Assembly (NCBI GenBank): GCA_963575645.1
Contig: OY754467.1
Coordinates: forward strand, 22,651,001-22,715,000
Direction of reading: 5' to 3'
DNA: 64,000 nt
Source of the DNA: Xanthostigma xanthostigma
Lineage: Eukaryota > Arthropoda > Insecta > Raphidioptera > Raphidiidae
The notes under the pieces were generated by a model, which was given only the letters and a program-made list of their open reading frames with translations, was not told where the DNA came from and searched no databases. Positions 23,231 through 34,604 of the stretch are shown here, piece by piece. A program made the position numbers and the translations under genes. Each line of letters begins with the position of its first letter. Position 1 is the first letter of the stretch.

Positions 23231-23818
23231 TTATTGTTATTTTCATGAGGTTTGGGGGGTGGCTAAATAGGGGTTAATTTAATCGAAATCGGATGGCATT
23301 GATACACACCATTATTTGTACTTAGGACAGTATAAATTTCTCGATTTGAACAATTTTTAGTGTGTTTTTTTTACTTATTGTTGAAACAATCGAAAAAAAG
23401 GGTTTTCCGGCGACTTTGAGGGGTTGTTTCTCCGAAACTGCCCATCAGGATCAGATGGAAATTTTTTCCCAACGTTTGGTGGTGTCAATAAGTATGCTCA
23501 CTAATTTTGAAGCGGTTGCCTTTTTACTTTTTTCTTTTTTTTTTTTTAATTCGCTAGTGCGAAAACCGTCCGCCTGTTTCGGCTGGGAAAAAAATTTTAT
23601 TACATAATTAGGGTATTTCCTTCAATGCTACCGCATTTTTATCCGGTTGCCTTTTCAAAAATGTTTCGATTTTGCCCCACCCCCATATCGCCGCCCCTGT
23701 CCATATGGGGTCACTTTGGTCGCTACCAGGGGGCTCTGTAGCACTCAAAGGCCCAGATTACAACTCGCCATCCGGTTGTCTGTCGGACACCGGAATGACG
23801 TCCCACTGCTTTGAATAT
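23231..23818 (+). repeat. Interspersed repeat, copy 2 (distal part shared with 1-168)
   Basis: Positions 23651-23818 match 1-168 closely. The sequence upstream to about 23231 continues in the same style (GC-richer, TTTTCCGGCGACTTTGAGG, CCGCATTTTTATCCGGTTGCC) and may belong to the same element, whose left part lies outside the window for copy 1. The plus-strand frame 23362-23607 crosses a long T-run and shows no known domain. Confidence 0.6.
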
Positions 23819-23939
23819 TATTAGTGTCTGAATGACTGTACATTCAGACAAGCCTATCGATGGATGGATATGAATACTATTTTACTGAGCAATAGGCATA
23901 GAATACCGAATTCCGAAAGGAATCTGCTAAACTTCACAG

Positions 23940-24520
23940 ATGTATTCCTTGAGTCATTTTAAACAAAAACAAATTTTATATTTCCTCATTTAAGTTATGG
24001 CTGCTTAATTATTGCTCTGATGCTAAACGTTTATTTATTCTACAAAAAAGAGCTCTACGTATAATTTTCGGACTTAAGCCACGAGAAACCTGCCGCTGCA
24101 TTTTCATAAAATATAATATTATGACACTACCATCATCAATTTTTATTTACAAAGCTGCTAACTATGTGAGGAGCAACTACAGCAAGTTTGAATCGCTTGG
24201 GCATCAGTATTCCACAAGGAATAAGGACAACCTAAGTAGCATCAGGCCCAATTTAACTCTCTACACGAAAAGTCCTATATATTGTTGCACCAAAATATTC
24301 AATCTTATTCCTGCGGAAATAAAAAATAATACAAACTGTCAGCAGTTTAGGAAAAACCTTAAGGCTTTCCTTGTTTGCAAATGTTTTTATTCTTTAGAAG
24401 ATTTTTTTAACTTGTAAATTCTTGTTTATATATTGTGTAAATGTTTATACGACTTCTCCTGTACAAATCTTTTTGTTTTTTGGAGCAATAAAAATTATTA
24501 TTATTATTATTATTATATCA
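23940..24520 (+). pseudogene. LINE 3' end: C-terminal part of a reverse-transcriptase ORF plus (ATT)n tail
   Basis: This is the last part of a non-LTR retrotransposon ORF2. The frame read from 24001 gives AKRLFILQKRALRIIFGLK, then PRETCR, and continues through the 98-codon frame 24121-24417 with IYKAANYVR, QYSTRNKDNL, KIFNLIPAEIK and FYSLEDFF before a stop. These are the usual post-RT features of arthropod LINEs: the QKRALRII motif, a H/YSTRNK motif, and YN-LP-IK. Just upstream, FPHLSYGCLIIAL lies in another frame, so at least one frameshift is present. After the stop come AATAAA and a short (ATT)n run, the usual 3' end of such elements. The RT catalytic domain is absent (5' truncation). It is related to, but clearly diverged from, the tail at 63190-63711. 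Confidence 0.8.
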
Positions 24521-24956
24521 ATATTGGTCCGATTTGGAAAAACTAGCAAATTACTGTTTGTTGAAGAAAAATTCTAAAAATCTTGAAAAACTTTTTATTT
24601 AGCAAAAATTTAATTTAAAGGAGTAAAAGATTTTAAGGAGATAAATAAGTTACATGAAATGATGAAAGCATTTTAAATTTTCCTAATCGCATAAAGACAA
24701 TATTAAACAAATTGAAAAAATATAAAATATGTGAAATACGGAACAAAAAAAAAGTGTAATGTCAAATCAGCGAGCTTATCTTGCGAGACAGACACTCTAC
24801 CTATTCCACTACCGTAGAGTCATTTTTTATAGTATACGATATACTAAGTATCGACTATATAATATGTTAAAGCTTATCCGTGGGCTTCTAATGGTTTGTT
24901 TCCTAGACTATTATAAAATAGTGTACCTATACCGTTTCACTATTTTATATAATATA

Positions 24957-25407
24957 CAGTCAAACCTTAGTGAGTGAGAACTGGATAAGCAAGAAAACTC
25001 TCTAAGTGAGAGTAATTGCCAGTTACCGTCTTTGTAACCCTCTAAAACTTCTACAAGTGAGAAATAGAAATCTCTGTAAGAGAAAGAGGTTTTTCACTCA
25101 TGGACCTCTATAACTGAGACTACTATTGGCCTGTATCTCTATAAGCGGTAGTCGAACGTATTAATAGTTCCACGAAATTTAAGAATGAGTCATAAATACC
25201 TGAATTAACTAACATTGTATTTGTATCATTGGTTTTGTTTTTCATATTATATTCGAATGGCCAATTGTGCGTGTTTACTGACCTATTAATTGTCGAACAT
25301 ACTACAGTTGATAAGTATCAATTGCGAAGAAATAATATATACCTACCTATTCTTAAGCGAAAAAGAGATCGAGGTACCTTGAACTCTTGCTTATCCAGGT
25401 TCGACTG
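24957..25407. mobile_element. pogo/Tigger-like miniature element, TA target duplication
   Basis: The left end is CAGTCAAACCTTAG after TA (24955-24956). The right end, read inward, is CAGTCGAACCTGG, followed outward by TA (25408-25409). CAGTCRAACC at the tip and a TA duplication are typical of the pogo/Tigger branch of Tc1/mariner. The 451-bp interior is non-coding and rich in variants of CTCTATAAGTGAGA, a short word repeated several times near the left half. No DDE transposase is encoded. The minus- and plus-strand frames here are short and unrelated. Confidence 0.8.
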
Positions 25408-25674
25408 TATATGTATACAACGTTGACTACGGTCAACATCCATAAGCATATCAAATATTTAACAAGTAAAATAAACAGCACGTGCAATTGCTATTATTGT
25501 TTAAAACAAATATATCCTTTTAAAATATTAATTTACCAAATATGTAAAAGATTACTTTAAACGAATTTTTAAAGCAGTGCGTACTATAATGCTTTTCGTG
25601 CAATCTAAGAAAGTAGAGTTTAGTGTGCTTTGCCTCCAAAATAAAAAAATTATAAAAATATTGTCTGAAGACAC

Positions 25675-27640
25675 AAGTTTTCAAGAATTACAAGGCGCGA
25701 AATTTTACATAATATACCCCCACGTTATGTTCGAAAATAGGTGTATATTTTTAACGACACTTTGAGCTTAATAATATAATTTAATTAACATTAATGTAAG
25801 AAAAAAATAACAGTTAAAAATATTGAAACACAGAAAGGAAAAAATCATAATAATTTATTAATAATTAATTTAGGTTCATTAATATAAAAGCGTTAGCTGT
25901 AAACTCTATGGTCGTTTATTAGTCACAATCAATAATATAATTATGACCCTAAATTATTAAAAATTATATTTCCTTCTTGGTACATTTCAATAAAAACTTT
26001 CTTTTTATTAGTATTTTATTTTTCTTGTTTTTATAGTCTTTCAAAATTTTAACTATTATGACATTAATTTATTAAAATTATTTGATTATTTTATTCAAGA
26101 TGGTTGAGAAGGAAAAGGTATTCTGTCATCCTGGGGCATCCGCCATATTGGATATATACATTGTCACCAGACTTATGCATGTGTGTGAAATTTCAAAGCT
26201 TTAGTTAATTTAATCTAGTCGAACAAATTGCAGCAATTGGACTACGGGGCCTTTCCAACTAATAAATTATAATATTGACATTTGACATATAATAACAAAG
26301 AAAATAAAATTTCCGTTAACGCGTGCAGTAACGCGGGTAACGGTTACCACTAAACATTATAAAATTTGCTATTCGTTTTCATGGTTTTCTATAATATGTT
26401 ATCACGTTATGATGTTAAAATTAAACAAAGCATGCTTGTCAAATACCTAACTAACATCTACAGAACAAACTAACTTTAGATTTTTTTTATTTTCAAAATA
26501 TTTCTGTGACTACAAATTTAGAAAAACACATTTTTTTCATGACTATCTTGTAAAAATATACAGGCTAATAAACCGTTATGACATGTATATCATAATTATA
26601 AAAAAAAAACAAAATTAAATGGTAGGTACATCTTTCTCCGAATATATCTCTGTTACGCATGCGTCGATTTTTCCGAAAAATAAATTTCAAAACTTTCTTG
26701 TAAAACTTATAGAATAATAAACTGTTATGAAAAGTATACTATTGTTATATAAAAAAAACATCATAGCATATAATATCTTTTGCGCATGCGCCGATTATCC
26801 CCAAAAAAATTTACAAAAATTTTTAGTAAAATTAGATAGAATAATAAGCCGTTATAAAAACTATGTTATTATATAAAACAACATTATAAGAGATATACTC
26901 TTTTGCGCATGCGCCGATGTTCCCCAAAAAACAATAGACCACTTTATATTTGCATATCAAACATCCTCCCAAAATTTGGTTTCAATCCAATCATCCGTGG
27001 TGTCGGAATGGTAAGAATTGTCAAAAATAACGTTTGCAACTGTCAAAGTATTATGTTCTAAAAATTAGTTATTCTAATATTGTTAACTCAGAAGGCGTTG
27101 CATTTCACCAATATTTATAATGGCATTCGTTTTTGGACAAATAAAAACTTTTTATTTTATTTTTTTAATAAATAAAATTATCGACCAATTTTCTTTTAGG
27201 ACGAAACATACGCAATCTTTAAATTACCACATTACACTTTGCTACAGAGAGAGATAACCGAAAGATGTTTGCCATCGTTTATATCAAATTGAATTTATTT
27301 CTACAGAAATCTGTATAAAAAAACCGTTTGGGCAAATTCTGTTGTACGAAATTTATGTAACATTTTCTCCTCTTTCGTTTAAGACAGGTTTCGAACTGAT
27401 CTGATTCAAATTGGGTGAGTTATAAGCGAAAAACTTTGTTTTTTCTTTATTGCTTCCCTCTGGGGTCGAAATTAAAAAATCAGGTCACGTTACGATCTAA
27501 GTTACTCGGAGACGAATCGAACAAAAAGAAGTTTGTACACAATCCACAAAAAAGCGTGACGTACAGATTTATAGATTCACAGACAAAGCGAGTACATATA
27601 GGCGATTTGGCTTACGCTATTCGAGCCTAAAAATGCACCA
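25675..27640 (-). mobile_element. Element L copy 2, reversed and lacking the 120-bp array
   Basis: Read on the minus strand it begins at 27640 with the leading block (TTTTTAGGCTCGAATAGCG) and runs straight into the middle block at about 27285. Three units of about 130 bp follow (26935-26560), then the linker with CCTTTCTGTGTTTC and AACTGTTATTTTTTTCTTA, and a shortened end block (25750-25675). The order equals copy 1. The 120-bp minisatellite is absent, as is the small inverted-repeat element. The segment at 26220-26560 also matches family C (TTTCCAAC...GACATTTG, AACGCGGGTAA), which shows that family C and element L share modules. Non-coding. The plus-strand frame 27415-27630 is read through the leading block and is not a gene. 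Confidence 0.65.
26560..26935 (-). repeat. Array of about 130-bp units, reversed (about three copies)
   Basis: The minus-strand units match 11330-11760: the CGGCGCATGCGCAAAA word occurs (reversed) near 26785 and 26910 and as ACGCATGCGTCG near 26657, each followed by the TATATAATAAT and GAAAGTT parts. Confidence 0.7.
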
Positions 27641-28750
27641 ATTACTTTGCCGCCAAATTAGTGTGGAAAGGAGTGCATATTAGTGAGAAATCCAAGTTTG
27701 CAGTTTTCAAAATTTCTATAAGATGCGAACGATTTTTACAATAAAACTAACCGTTTAAGAGATATTCGCGAAAAACCAATTTCCCTGACCTTTGGCCTTG
27801 AATAAAAATTTTAGCACATGTTGATCGATGGCGACTTTTCACATATTTTTATTAAAAATGACTATTCAAAGGTCTGTGTAAATTTTTAGCTCTGTCAGAA
27901 TATTATCTAGGTTTAATGTCTATTTTGACTGAATTATTTACTATGATGGAAATGGCAGTACTACAACGTTTATTTTACTTTACGCAACTTTATAACACTA
28001 GTGTTAAATGTGTCATTCCACGATCGCTATACAAGCATGAAAAGCAGCTACTTTATTGTTATGTGTGCAAAAAATATACTTCGGCGATTTTCTTGTTAGG
28101 TGTAAAAAAACGCTTCTGCATGAATGAAGCACCATATTTACGAAAACGTTTGACATTCTGTCTGTACATTTTAGGTAACGGTGTGAGAGGTTAAAAGTCT
28201 ACGATGATTACTATGGATGTAGTTCTTAATTGACACTTGTAATTTATTAATTATGTCGAATAATAGCAAAATTTCCTGCTGTTCTTTAAAACCTTAATTA
28301 ATATTAATATCGTAGAAATAAATAAAACTAAAATATCCGCATCTATTAATCAAAAATATGTGTAAAAACATTCAAATAATATTTTTATATTTGAAAAATT
28401 ACAGTACATAACAAACATCTTACAACAGCAGTAAATCATAAAGTGCTATAATTAAAAATGTAACCGTTTTACATTTTGCAAACAAAATTTATGGGTTGTA
28501 CTAGATTAATAAATAGATGATACATTGCCAGAATGTAATTAAAATGTGATTAAAAAAAGTGGTAGTTCATAATAACAAGAAAATATAATTAAAATTTGAT
28601 AACATTAAAACTAATAAATATATGTACTTTTAAGGCGTTTAACGGTAAAATGTTTATATATTTCATATTTTAATCAGTATAATCAATCATATTTCCAATT
28701 TAAACTGTTTGTTTTACTTCAAATTCAAATTTTTAAAATCTTTCTTTTCA
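27641..28750. other. Unresolved DNA
   Basis: The 92-codon plus-strand frame 27916-28194 (MSILTELFTMMEMAVLQRLF...) is free of repeats and has a normal residue mix, but I recognise no domain and see no splice or promoter context. The rest is AT-rich without visible structure. Confidence 0.35.
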
Positions 28751-28779
28751 TGTACAAATATTTATAATATGATGTGACG

Positions 28780-30530
28780 GCAAGGGGGGATCTGCCATAA
28801 TAATTAAAAATGAAATAAGATTTAAACTTTAAAACTAAATTCAAATTCGGACAAGGTTCAAATCAGCGCCGCAAAGATACTAACTGTACCCATAGAATTC
28901 GTAAATGTTTCTGTATATTGTCAACCTAAACATATGTTTGATAGAAAGAAATGGAAAAACATTTTTGTTTCAATAAAGTCATCCATATTAATTCTAGGTG
29001 ATTTCAATGCCCATCATTTGTCGTGGGTTGTATATTCAATGATTTCGAGGGTAACGAACTGATTGAATTTGTAGATCTCACTAATTTAACCGTACTGAAC
29101 GATGGATCAAATACTCGAATAGTAGCCCCCAATCAAAATCCGTCCGCAGTTGACTTAGGCTTAGCAAGCTCCAATATAACTCTTATAGCTAATTGGTCAG
29201 TCAAAAACTGTTCTCTTGGGCCCGATCATCTTCCAATAATCGTAAATTTATTCCAAAAGCCTCCTCCCTCCTTTGCTCGTAAATCCCACAGAATGTGGAA
29301 TACAACTAAGGCAGACTGGAATAAATATCACATGTTATTATAACAAAATGATATAGAAAATCTATCCTCATCAGATCCTGTAGATTCGTACTCAAAATTG
29401 ATTAACTTAATATGCGAAACAGCAGATAACTGCATAGGTACCAAAAAAAGTAAAAAATAAGCCACAGTACTAAATCAATCCACTGTCCTTGGTGGGATAT
29501 AGAATGCTCTCTCATGAAAGAAAAGAGAGACAGAGCTTATGATCAGTACAAACAGACCTCATCAACGGACAGTTTTTTGAAGTATAATCGTATTAATGCA
29601 CAATGTAAACTTATTTTTCGCACTAAGAAAAAAGAAAAATGTCGCATTTTTTGTGAATCAATTTCTCCCGACACGTCTATAAAAGATTTTTGGAGTAAAA
29701 TAAAATCTTTTAAAAAATCTATGAACCCAGTAAACAGATCTAGTTATATCCAAAAGGAATTAATTGAAAATATTTTTAATAGTTTAGTCCCTAGTTCAAA
29801 TCGTGAATTACTTTGCAACATAAACAACGATAAGGACAATTGTCACTTTCTCAACTCGACAATAACCTTGAAGAATTCAATAAGTCACCCAAAAATACTG
29901 CTAATACGGCGCCAGGGATAGATGGTATAGAATTCTATATGCTGGATAACTTACCAGTAAAATATAAACAAGTGTTTACAAACATTCTCAATCAATTTAT
30001 AAGAAAACAATCATTTCCAGACGCTTGGAAAGAACAAATAATATTGTTGTTTCTGAAACCGGAAAGAGATCCTAATGCCCCCTTATGTCAACTGTAAAGA
30101 AAACATTCGAACGAATTTTGAACGATAGATTTACGTGGGGGTTAGAGGATAATTCTCTATTACCACAAGCACAGTTTGGTTTGATAGTCTATTCACTCTA
30201 GTATCAAATATTTACATGTCATATAGTGACAATAATTTTTCATTGTGTGCTCTATTAGATATCAAAAATGCTTAAGAAAATGTTAATATAAAAATTCTCC
30301 TAAACAAAATGTTACAGTTAGACATACCGTTCTTTTTTTGTAGCACTATAATCAAACTAATTGAGGAGAGGGAAATTTATCTATACGTGAATAATAAATT
30401 ATTAGGTCCTAGGGTCACATGGAACGGCTTAGCACAGGGTGAAATAATTAGCCCGATACTATTTACCATCTATAAGAGTGATTTGGAAGCAATCTTTAGT
30501 CTATCGCTGAAATTATGACGGAATTAACGA
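28780..30530 (+). pseudogene. Decayed LINE retrotransposon ORF2 (endonuclease plus part of reverse transcriptase)
   Basis: Successive frames spell a Jockey/CR1-like ORF2. The endonuclease-like (EEP) part shows AIIIKNEIRF (about 28795), FVNVSVYCQP, ILILGDFNAHHLSW (about 28985-29026), then after a frameshift NDFEGNELIEF, SAVDLGLASSNITL and GPDHLPIIVNLF (29038-29340). The linker has CPWWDIECSLMKEKRDRAY (about 29485-29530) and DFWSKIKSFKK. The RT part begins ANTAPGIDGIEFYMLDNLP (about 29900), FPDAWKEQIILLFLKP, and after further breaks GLAQGEIISPILFTIYKSDLE (30428-30492). The YADD/FADD catalytic motif and everything beyond are missing, with no poly-A or (ATT)n tail. In-frame stops and at least three frameshifts make it non-functional. 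The normal GLPQG motif here reads GLAQG. It may be the same broad clade as the tails at 24.1 and 63.3 kb, but the parts do not overlap. Confidence 0.85.
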
Positions 30531-30580
30531 ATTTTGTATTAAAAACAATATATCCATTTAAAAATTGGCAATTTGAAAGT

Positions 30581-30784
30581 TTATGATTCGTACTGTATCG
30601 TTCCTAACCTTATTAATCCATTTACGAGAGACTTTCGTGTTTGTGTTGGTCCTGCATTTTTAAGTTTATTGCTTTCCTTGCTTCCCATCCCTGTTTCTGG
30701 TAACCTATCCATCATTGTGTCCCAGTCTTGAATGTATTTTTTAGGGAATAAGATGCTGGCACATGGGTTAAACCCTGAAGCCAC
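30581..30784 (-). CDS. Unidentified open frame, possible coding remnant
   Basis: A 67-codon minus-strand frame beginning MASGFNPCASILFPKKYIQDW and ending LVNGLIRLGTIQYES has unusually ordinary residue composition for this AT-rich window and contains no simple repeat. It lies between the decayed LINE and a piece of 120-bp satellite, so it may belong to a transposon. I do not recognise a family. No splice sites or promoter could be assigned. The chance of a fortuitous frame remains high. Confidence 0.2.
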   Translation of the reverse strand: MASGFNPCASILFPKKYIQDWDTMMDRLPETGMGSKESNKLKNAGPTQTRKSLVNGLIRLGTIQYES

Positions 30785-30804
30785 AGGTTGCGGTTTAAAA
30801 TAAA

Positions 30805-31240
30805 ATTAGTCCGCCATCTTTAGAAGTCCGCCATATTGGATTTAGAGTGACGTCACATAGCTAACCATGCATTGTCATTCAAACTAAACGTGTATACAAA
30901 TTTTCATCTCAATCGGTTGATGATATCTGCTTCAAAATTATCGAAGGCATTTCCGCCATCTTTAGAAGTCCGCCATATTGGATTTAGAGTGACGTCACAC
31001 AGCTAACCATGCATTGCCATTCAAACTAAACGTGTGTACAAATTTTCATCTCAATCGGTTGATGATATCTGCTTCAAAATTTCCGAAGGCATTCTAGTCG
31101 CTCACTTAGTAATGTCAGGAACGTTAGGAACGTCAGGAACGTTAGGAACGTTACACTTTTTCGTGCATGCAGCCGGTGTTTCATCTTTTTATTTTGATGT
31201 GATTCATCAATTTATAAGACGTTATCACGTAAAAAAAAAA
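30805..31240 (-). repeat. Element L fragment: satellite edge and flank, duplicated
   Basis: Two tandem copies of a 142-bp segment start at 30811 and 30953. Each joins part of the 120-bp satellite unit, reversed (CCGCCATCTTTAGAAGTCCG, TTGGATTTAGAGTGACGTCA), to the sequence that flanks array 2 on its left (GCTAACCATGCATTG, TTTTCATCTCAATCGGTTGA; compare 36480-36545). After them come a 9-bp minisatellite (31110-31154) and the reverse complement of the small inverted-repeat element interior (31150-31235, ending ACGTTATCACGT). This is therefore a rearranged, mostly reversed element L remnant. Confidence 0.75.
31110..31154. repeat. 9-bp minisatellite, unit AGGAACGTT/AGGAACGTC
   Basis: Four to five near-perfect head-to-tail copies with alternating last base (T or C). 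The run ends in GTTACACTTTTTCG, which joins it to the element L fragment. Confidence 0.85.
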
Positions 31241-31379
31241 CTTCAATAGTAATTTTGTTCAAGCTTCAAAGTGGCGGGAAAATTAGTTCTTGACATCTAA
31301 CACAAACCTCTACAAACGACCTATGAAAACGACCATCACTAGCAGTGACACTAGATCGATCCAGTACTGCTAGACAGAA

Positions 31380-31480
31380 ATTGTAGGTGAACAACTGACG
31401 GTCATTGCTGGTCTAATGTGCGCTACTACGTTAAATAACATGGGTACCTTCACGAACATGCTTTTTTGCTTCGTGCTATG
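31380..31480. repeat. Short interspersed repeat shared with 61100-61165
   Basis: TGCTGGTCTAATGTG, GTTAAATAACATGGGTACC and TTCACGAACATG occur here and, as the reverse complement, at 61105-61165 (CTGTTCGTGAAGGTACCCG, GTTATTTAAC, CACATTAGACCAGCA). The class is unknown. Confidence 0.6.
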
Positions 31481-31614
31481 TTGGCCGTGCAGATTTATGC
31501 TTGACTAGTGGTTAAGCGTGTCTCTCTCAGGCGCAATATCGTAATCCGACAATTCAAAATAGCATCTTTCTTTTACATTATAATAAACAATAAATCTATT
31601 ATCAAAATACAGGA

Positions 31615-31694
31615 TTCTATCAACGGAAAGCTCAAACCACTGGACGGACTGGTGGAAATCTGCAAATTCGGGCGAAACTGAACCGGTCCGCTAG
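31615..31694 (+). mobile_element. Helitron-like 3' end fragment
   Basis: The segment ends GGTCCGCTAG at 31694 followed by T, consistent with a Helitron 3' boundary. Upstream AAGCTCAAACCACTGGACGG resembles the 5' part of the short Helitron at 44105-44601, and GGGCGAAACTG recalls other Helitron-like GC-rich ends here. It looks internally deleted. Confidence 0.45.
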
Positions 31695-31699
31695 TATAT

Positions 31700-32440
31700 A
31701 TATATACAAAAAAAATGAGCTGTGACACTGTTGTCACTTTATATTGCAATATCTTCTCACGACTGTTATACTGATTGTTTAAGAAATCAGCGTAGCCAAC
31801 AGTCGGAAGTTAATAAACAATAATCACGAATCATGAGTGACCTCAAGTACCAACCTAATAGCTTCAAACCATTACAAATTGATTTTATGTCATCCGTTGT
31901 CGTAAATTATTGATACATGTTTTGTTTACCTATATACACCGCGTTTGTTGTGCGTGCATAATAGATTTATTTCGGCGACGATTGATTCTAATTAATTAAG
32001 CATATATTATATCAATTACAAAAAAGCTATTCACTATTAACTTCTCGGTCTGGTTTCGCCCGAGTGCAAATTCAATTAAGTACCACATTTTTGTCATGAA
32101 GTAATAATACATAGTTTCTATTCGTGAAAGAAGAAAAAACGTTTCTTAAGCTCTTTAAAAGTACTGTGTGCTATTTGGACAGAAAATTGGCTTTTGTGAC
32201 TCGTGTGAGATTGTCAGTCTCGCTTCGCTCATGTGGCAGTGTGGCAGACTTCACAGCTAGTCGCAAACATCAATTTTATGCCCAAGTAGCACAATGTACT
32301 ATAATAACGGATAGAGTACGATAACTCGATGTGCAAAATATCCATTGAAAAAACATTATTATTTAAATAACATATAACAGTACCTATTATTAGCCGTTTT
32401 AAGTGCGGAAATTGATTTTAAAATTTTCTTTTATTTTTGC
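31700..32440. other. Unresolved DNA
   Basis: Near 32045-32080 GGTCTGGTTTCGCCCGAGTGCAA resembles, in reverse, the GC-rich Helitron-like end at 31665-31690, but no boundary can be fixed. Otherwise no recognisable content. Confidence 0.35.
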
Positions 32441-32747
32441 GCAGTGAAAAGGAGAAGGCGTTTGGGAAGAGTTCTTTAAAAAACAATTACGGGGTCGTGT
32501 CGGTGTGATGGCGTTTTTTTCGCAGTGAAAAAGGGAAGGCGTCTGTGGGAGTTTTAAACAAAAAAACAATTACGGGGTCGTGTCGGTGCTATGGCGGTTT
32601 TTTTGCCCAATGAAAATGGGAAGGCGTCTGGGGAAGTTCTTTAAAAAACAATTACGGGGTCGTGTTGATGCGATGGCGTTTTTTTGCACAGTAAAAAGTG
32701 GAAGTCGTCTGGGGGGAGTTCTTTAAAAAACAATTACGAGGTCGTGT
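32441..32747. repeat. G-rich minisatellite, four units of about 81-85 bp
   Basis: Each unit reads GCAGTGAAAAGGGGAAGGCG, TCTGGGGAGTTC, TTTAAAAAACAATTACGGGG, TCGTGTCGGTG and ATGGCGTTTTTTT. Units start at about 32441, 32522, 32607 and 32688. Related single or partial units occur at 2690-2815, 38387-38590 and perhaps 44795-44900. The minus-strand frame over this area is an artefact. Confidence 0.9.
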
Positions 32748-34600
32748 ATACAAGGTAAGATAGTAATACACCAGCTGTGTACCTATATGTGATTTTTGAT
32801 TGGTTAGATTCAAAAAATGACAGTGAAAGATGAAAAGTTTTTGAAATTGATGAATAATCCGCAAAGTTTTTTTTTTTTGGAAAGACAAAATTTAGCGTTT
32901 TCTAAAAAAAAATAGTCAAAATTTGGGCACATCGAGTTGTCGTACTGGGCCCTATAATAACTGTTCTTCCTTTCGTTTAAGACACATCTTAACTCAATAC
33001 GATTTCATTATAAAAGTTATCAGAATTAAAATTTTCTTATGGTGAAATTTTCATAGGCATATCTATTAAAAGTAGGCTTGTTAAATAACGAATGGTATTC
33101 ATACCGTGCAGCACATACTTTCATGGAACAAGCTGTCCAAATTATAATAAAAGTACACTGACTTGATCTTATCATCCATTTTGACACTTTAAATTCCATT
33201 ATTTCTAAATCCTACTCAAGAGTCACGCATTGTACGAGATGAAAATAACACTGGCTCATTGTTTTTGTTTACTGTTTAGTAATCATTGTCGATCAGTAAA
33301 TACGGTTAGTTTTGATGACTGTTCAAAAACATCTTCCTACACACAATAGACCAGTAGCTGTGTTGAAATGTTTTAGATGTTCATGCAATTCACGCCTAAC
33401 GTTAAAGTATTAGAGTAATCTCAACGAGGTGCCAAGCCTTGTTTACTTTTATTTAATTTAGCTAATGAATAGTAATTAACTAAAAATGTTTAATCTTTTA
33501 GGTGTTTTCTCATTAATAGGAAAATTTCGTGGGAATACAAAATATCTCATGAATAATTGTACTACTATATAATTATTCTGTAAACCCGGCAAAAGTCGAG
33601 GAAAACTAGAAAGAAAATAGAAATAATACAATAAGCATGATTACCCATCAGTTATCGAGTGTGGTATGTAGGGTAGACGGACAGTTTTGTCGACAGAGAA
33701 ACTTTCATCTACACTTTTTTCGATCATCTTTGATACCCATGAAAATAATTTTCCTTCCAGTATATGTACATATTGTGTTTATAATGTTTGCACTATGGCT
33801 GGTTATTTCTTAGAAACTGAAAGAATAGGCTACATGTGGTAGTGCCATAATTATGTGTTAAAATTCGAAAGGTTTTGGTTGAATCCTTCACGTGATTAAC
33901 TGCTTTAGATTTGTTATGCTAAAGCAATTAAAAATAGGTTCTAAGAAACTTGTGTAAATGAGTGACAATTGTAACGTGTTTTGGCTGAGAAAAGATGACA
34001 GTTGAAAGGTGTTTGAATTTTATTGGCCATCGCGAGCAAGGCTTGTTTGAGTATGACTGATCTTTAAAAATATAGTTGAATAGTTGGAAGTGTAAGTTGT
34101 AAGTCAAGCGTTGAGACTTGAGAGTTAAAGATTGAATTTGTAAATAAAGTATGTACAAAGTTGAAATTGTTTATTTCAAATTCACTTCCATCCTGACACG
34201 AGAAATAAATTAAGGATAGATGTAACAATTATCAGAAGTGTAAGATACAGATCGGTTTATCAAAAGTGGAGATATATTATATATAGCACATGTTCTATAA
34301 CTAAAATGTAAAAAGTCACATATACTGTCAACTAGACACCCCATAAATACCACTACACCTGAAATGTGATAAGCAATTTAAAAAAAAAACTGAAAAATAA
34401 ATTGATCGAAGAATCAAACTATACGAACGACACTTAAAATAATTTTAAAGACCATTGACGCTGTTTACATACAATTACTGTATTATATAAATAAAGATTA
34501 TTATTATTTATCATTTAAAAGCGACATCCAATAAAATCTCAATTATATCAAAGGTTACAACAAATATTTAAGTACTGAGATTCATAAGGAACTGGACAAA
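32748..34600. other. Unresolved DNA, possible retroelement end at right
   Basis: No gene is recognisable. The part at about 33930-34160 reads as an open minus-strand frame of 76 codons without known domain. Near 34480-34510 ATATAAATAAAGATTATTATT resembles a LINE 3' tail, but no coding remnant precedes it. Confidence 0.35.
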
Positions 34601-34604
34601 GAAG

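Noticed and set aside
27415-27630. 71-codon plus-strand frame as a gene
   Set aside because: It is the reversed leading block of element L; the same DNA at 6950-7330 and 35500-35890 has no corresponding conserved frame.
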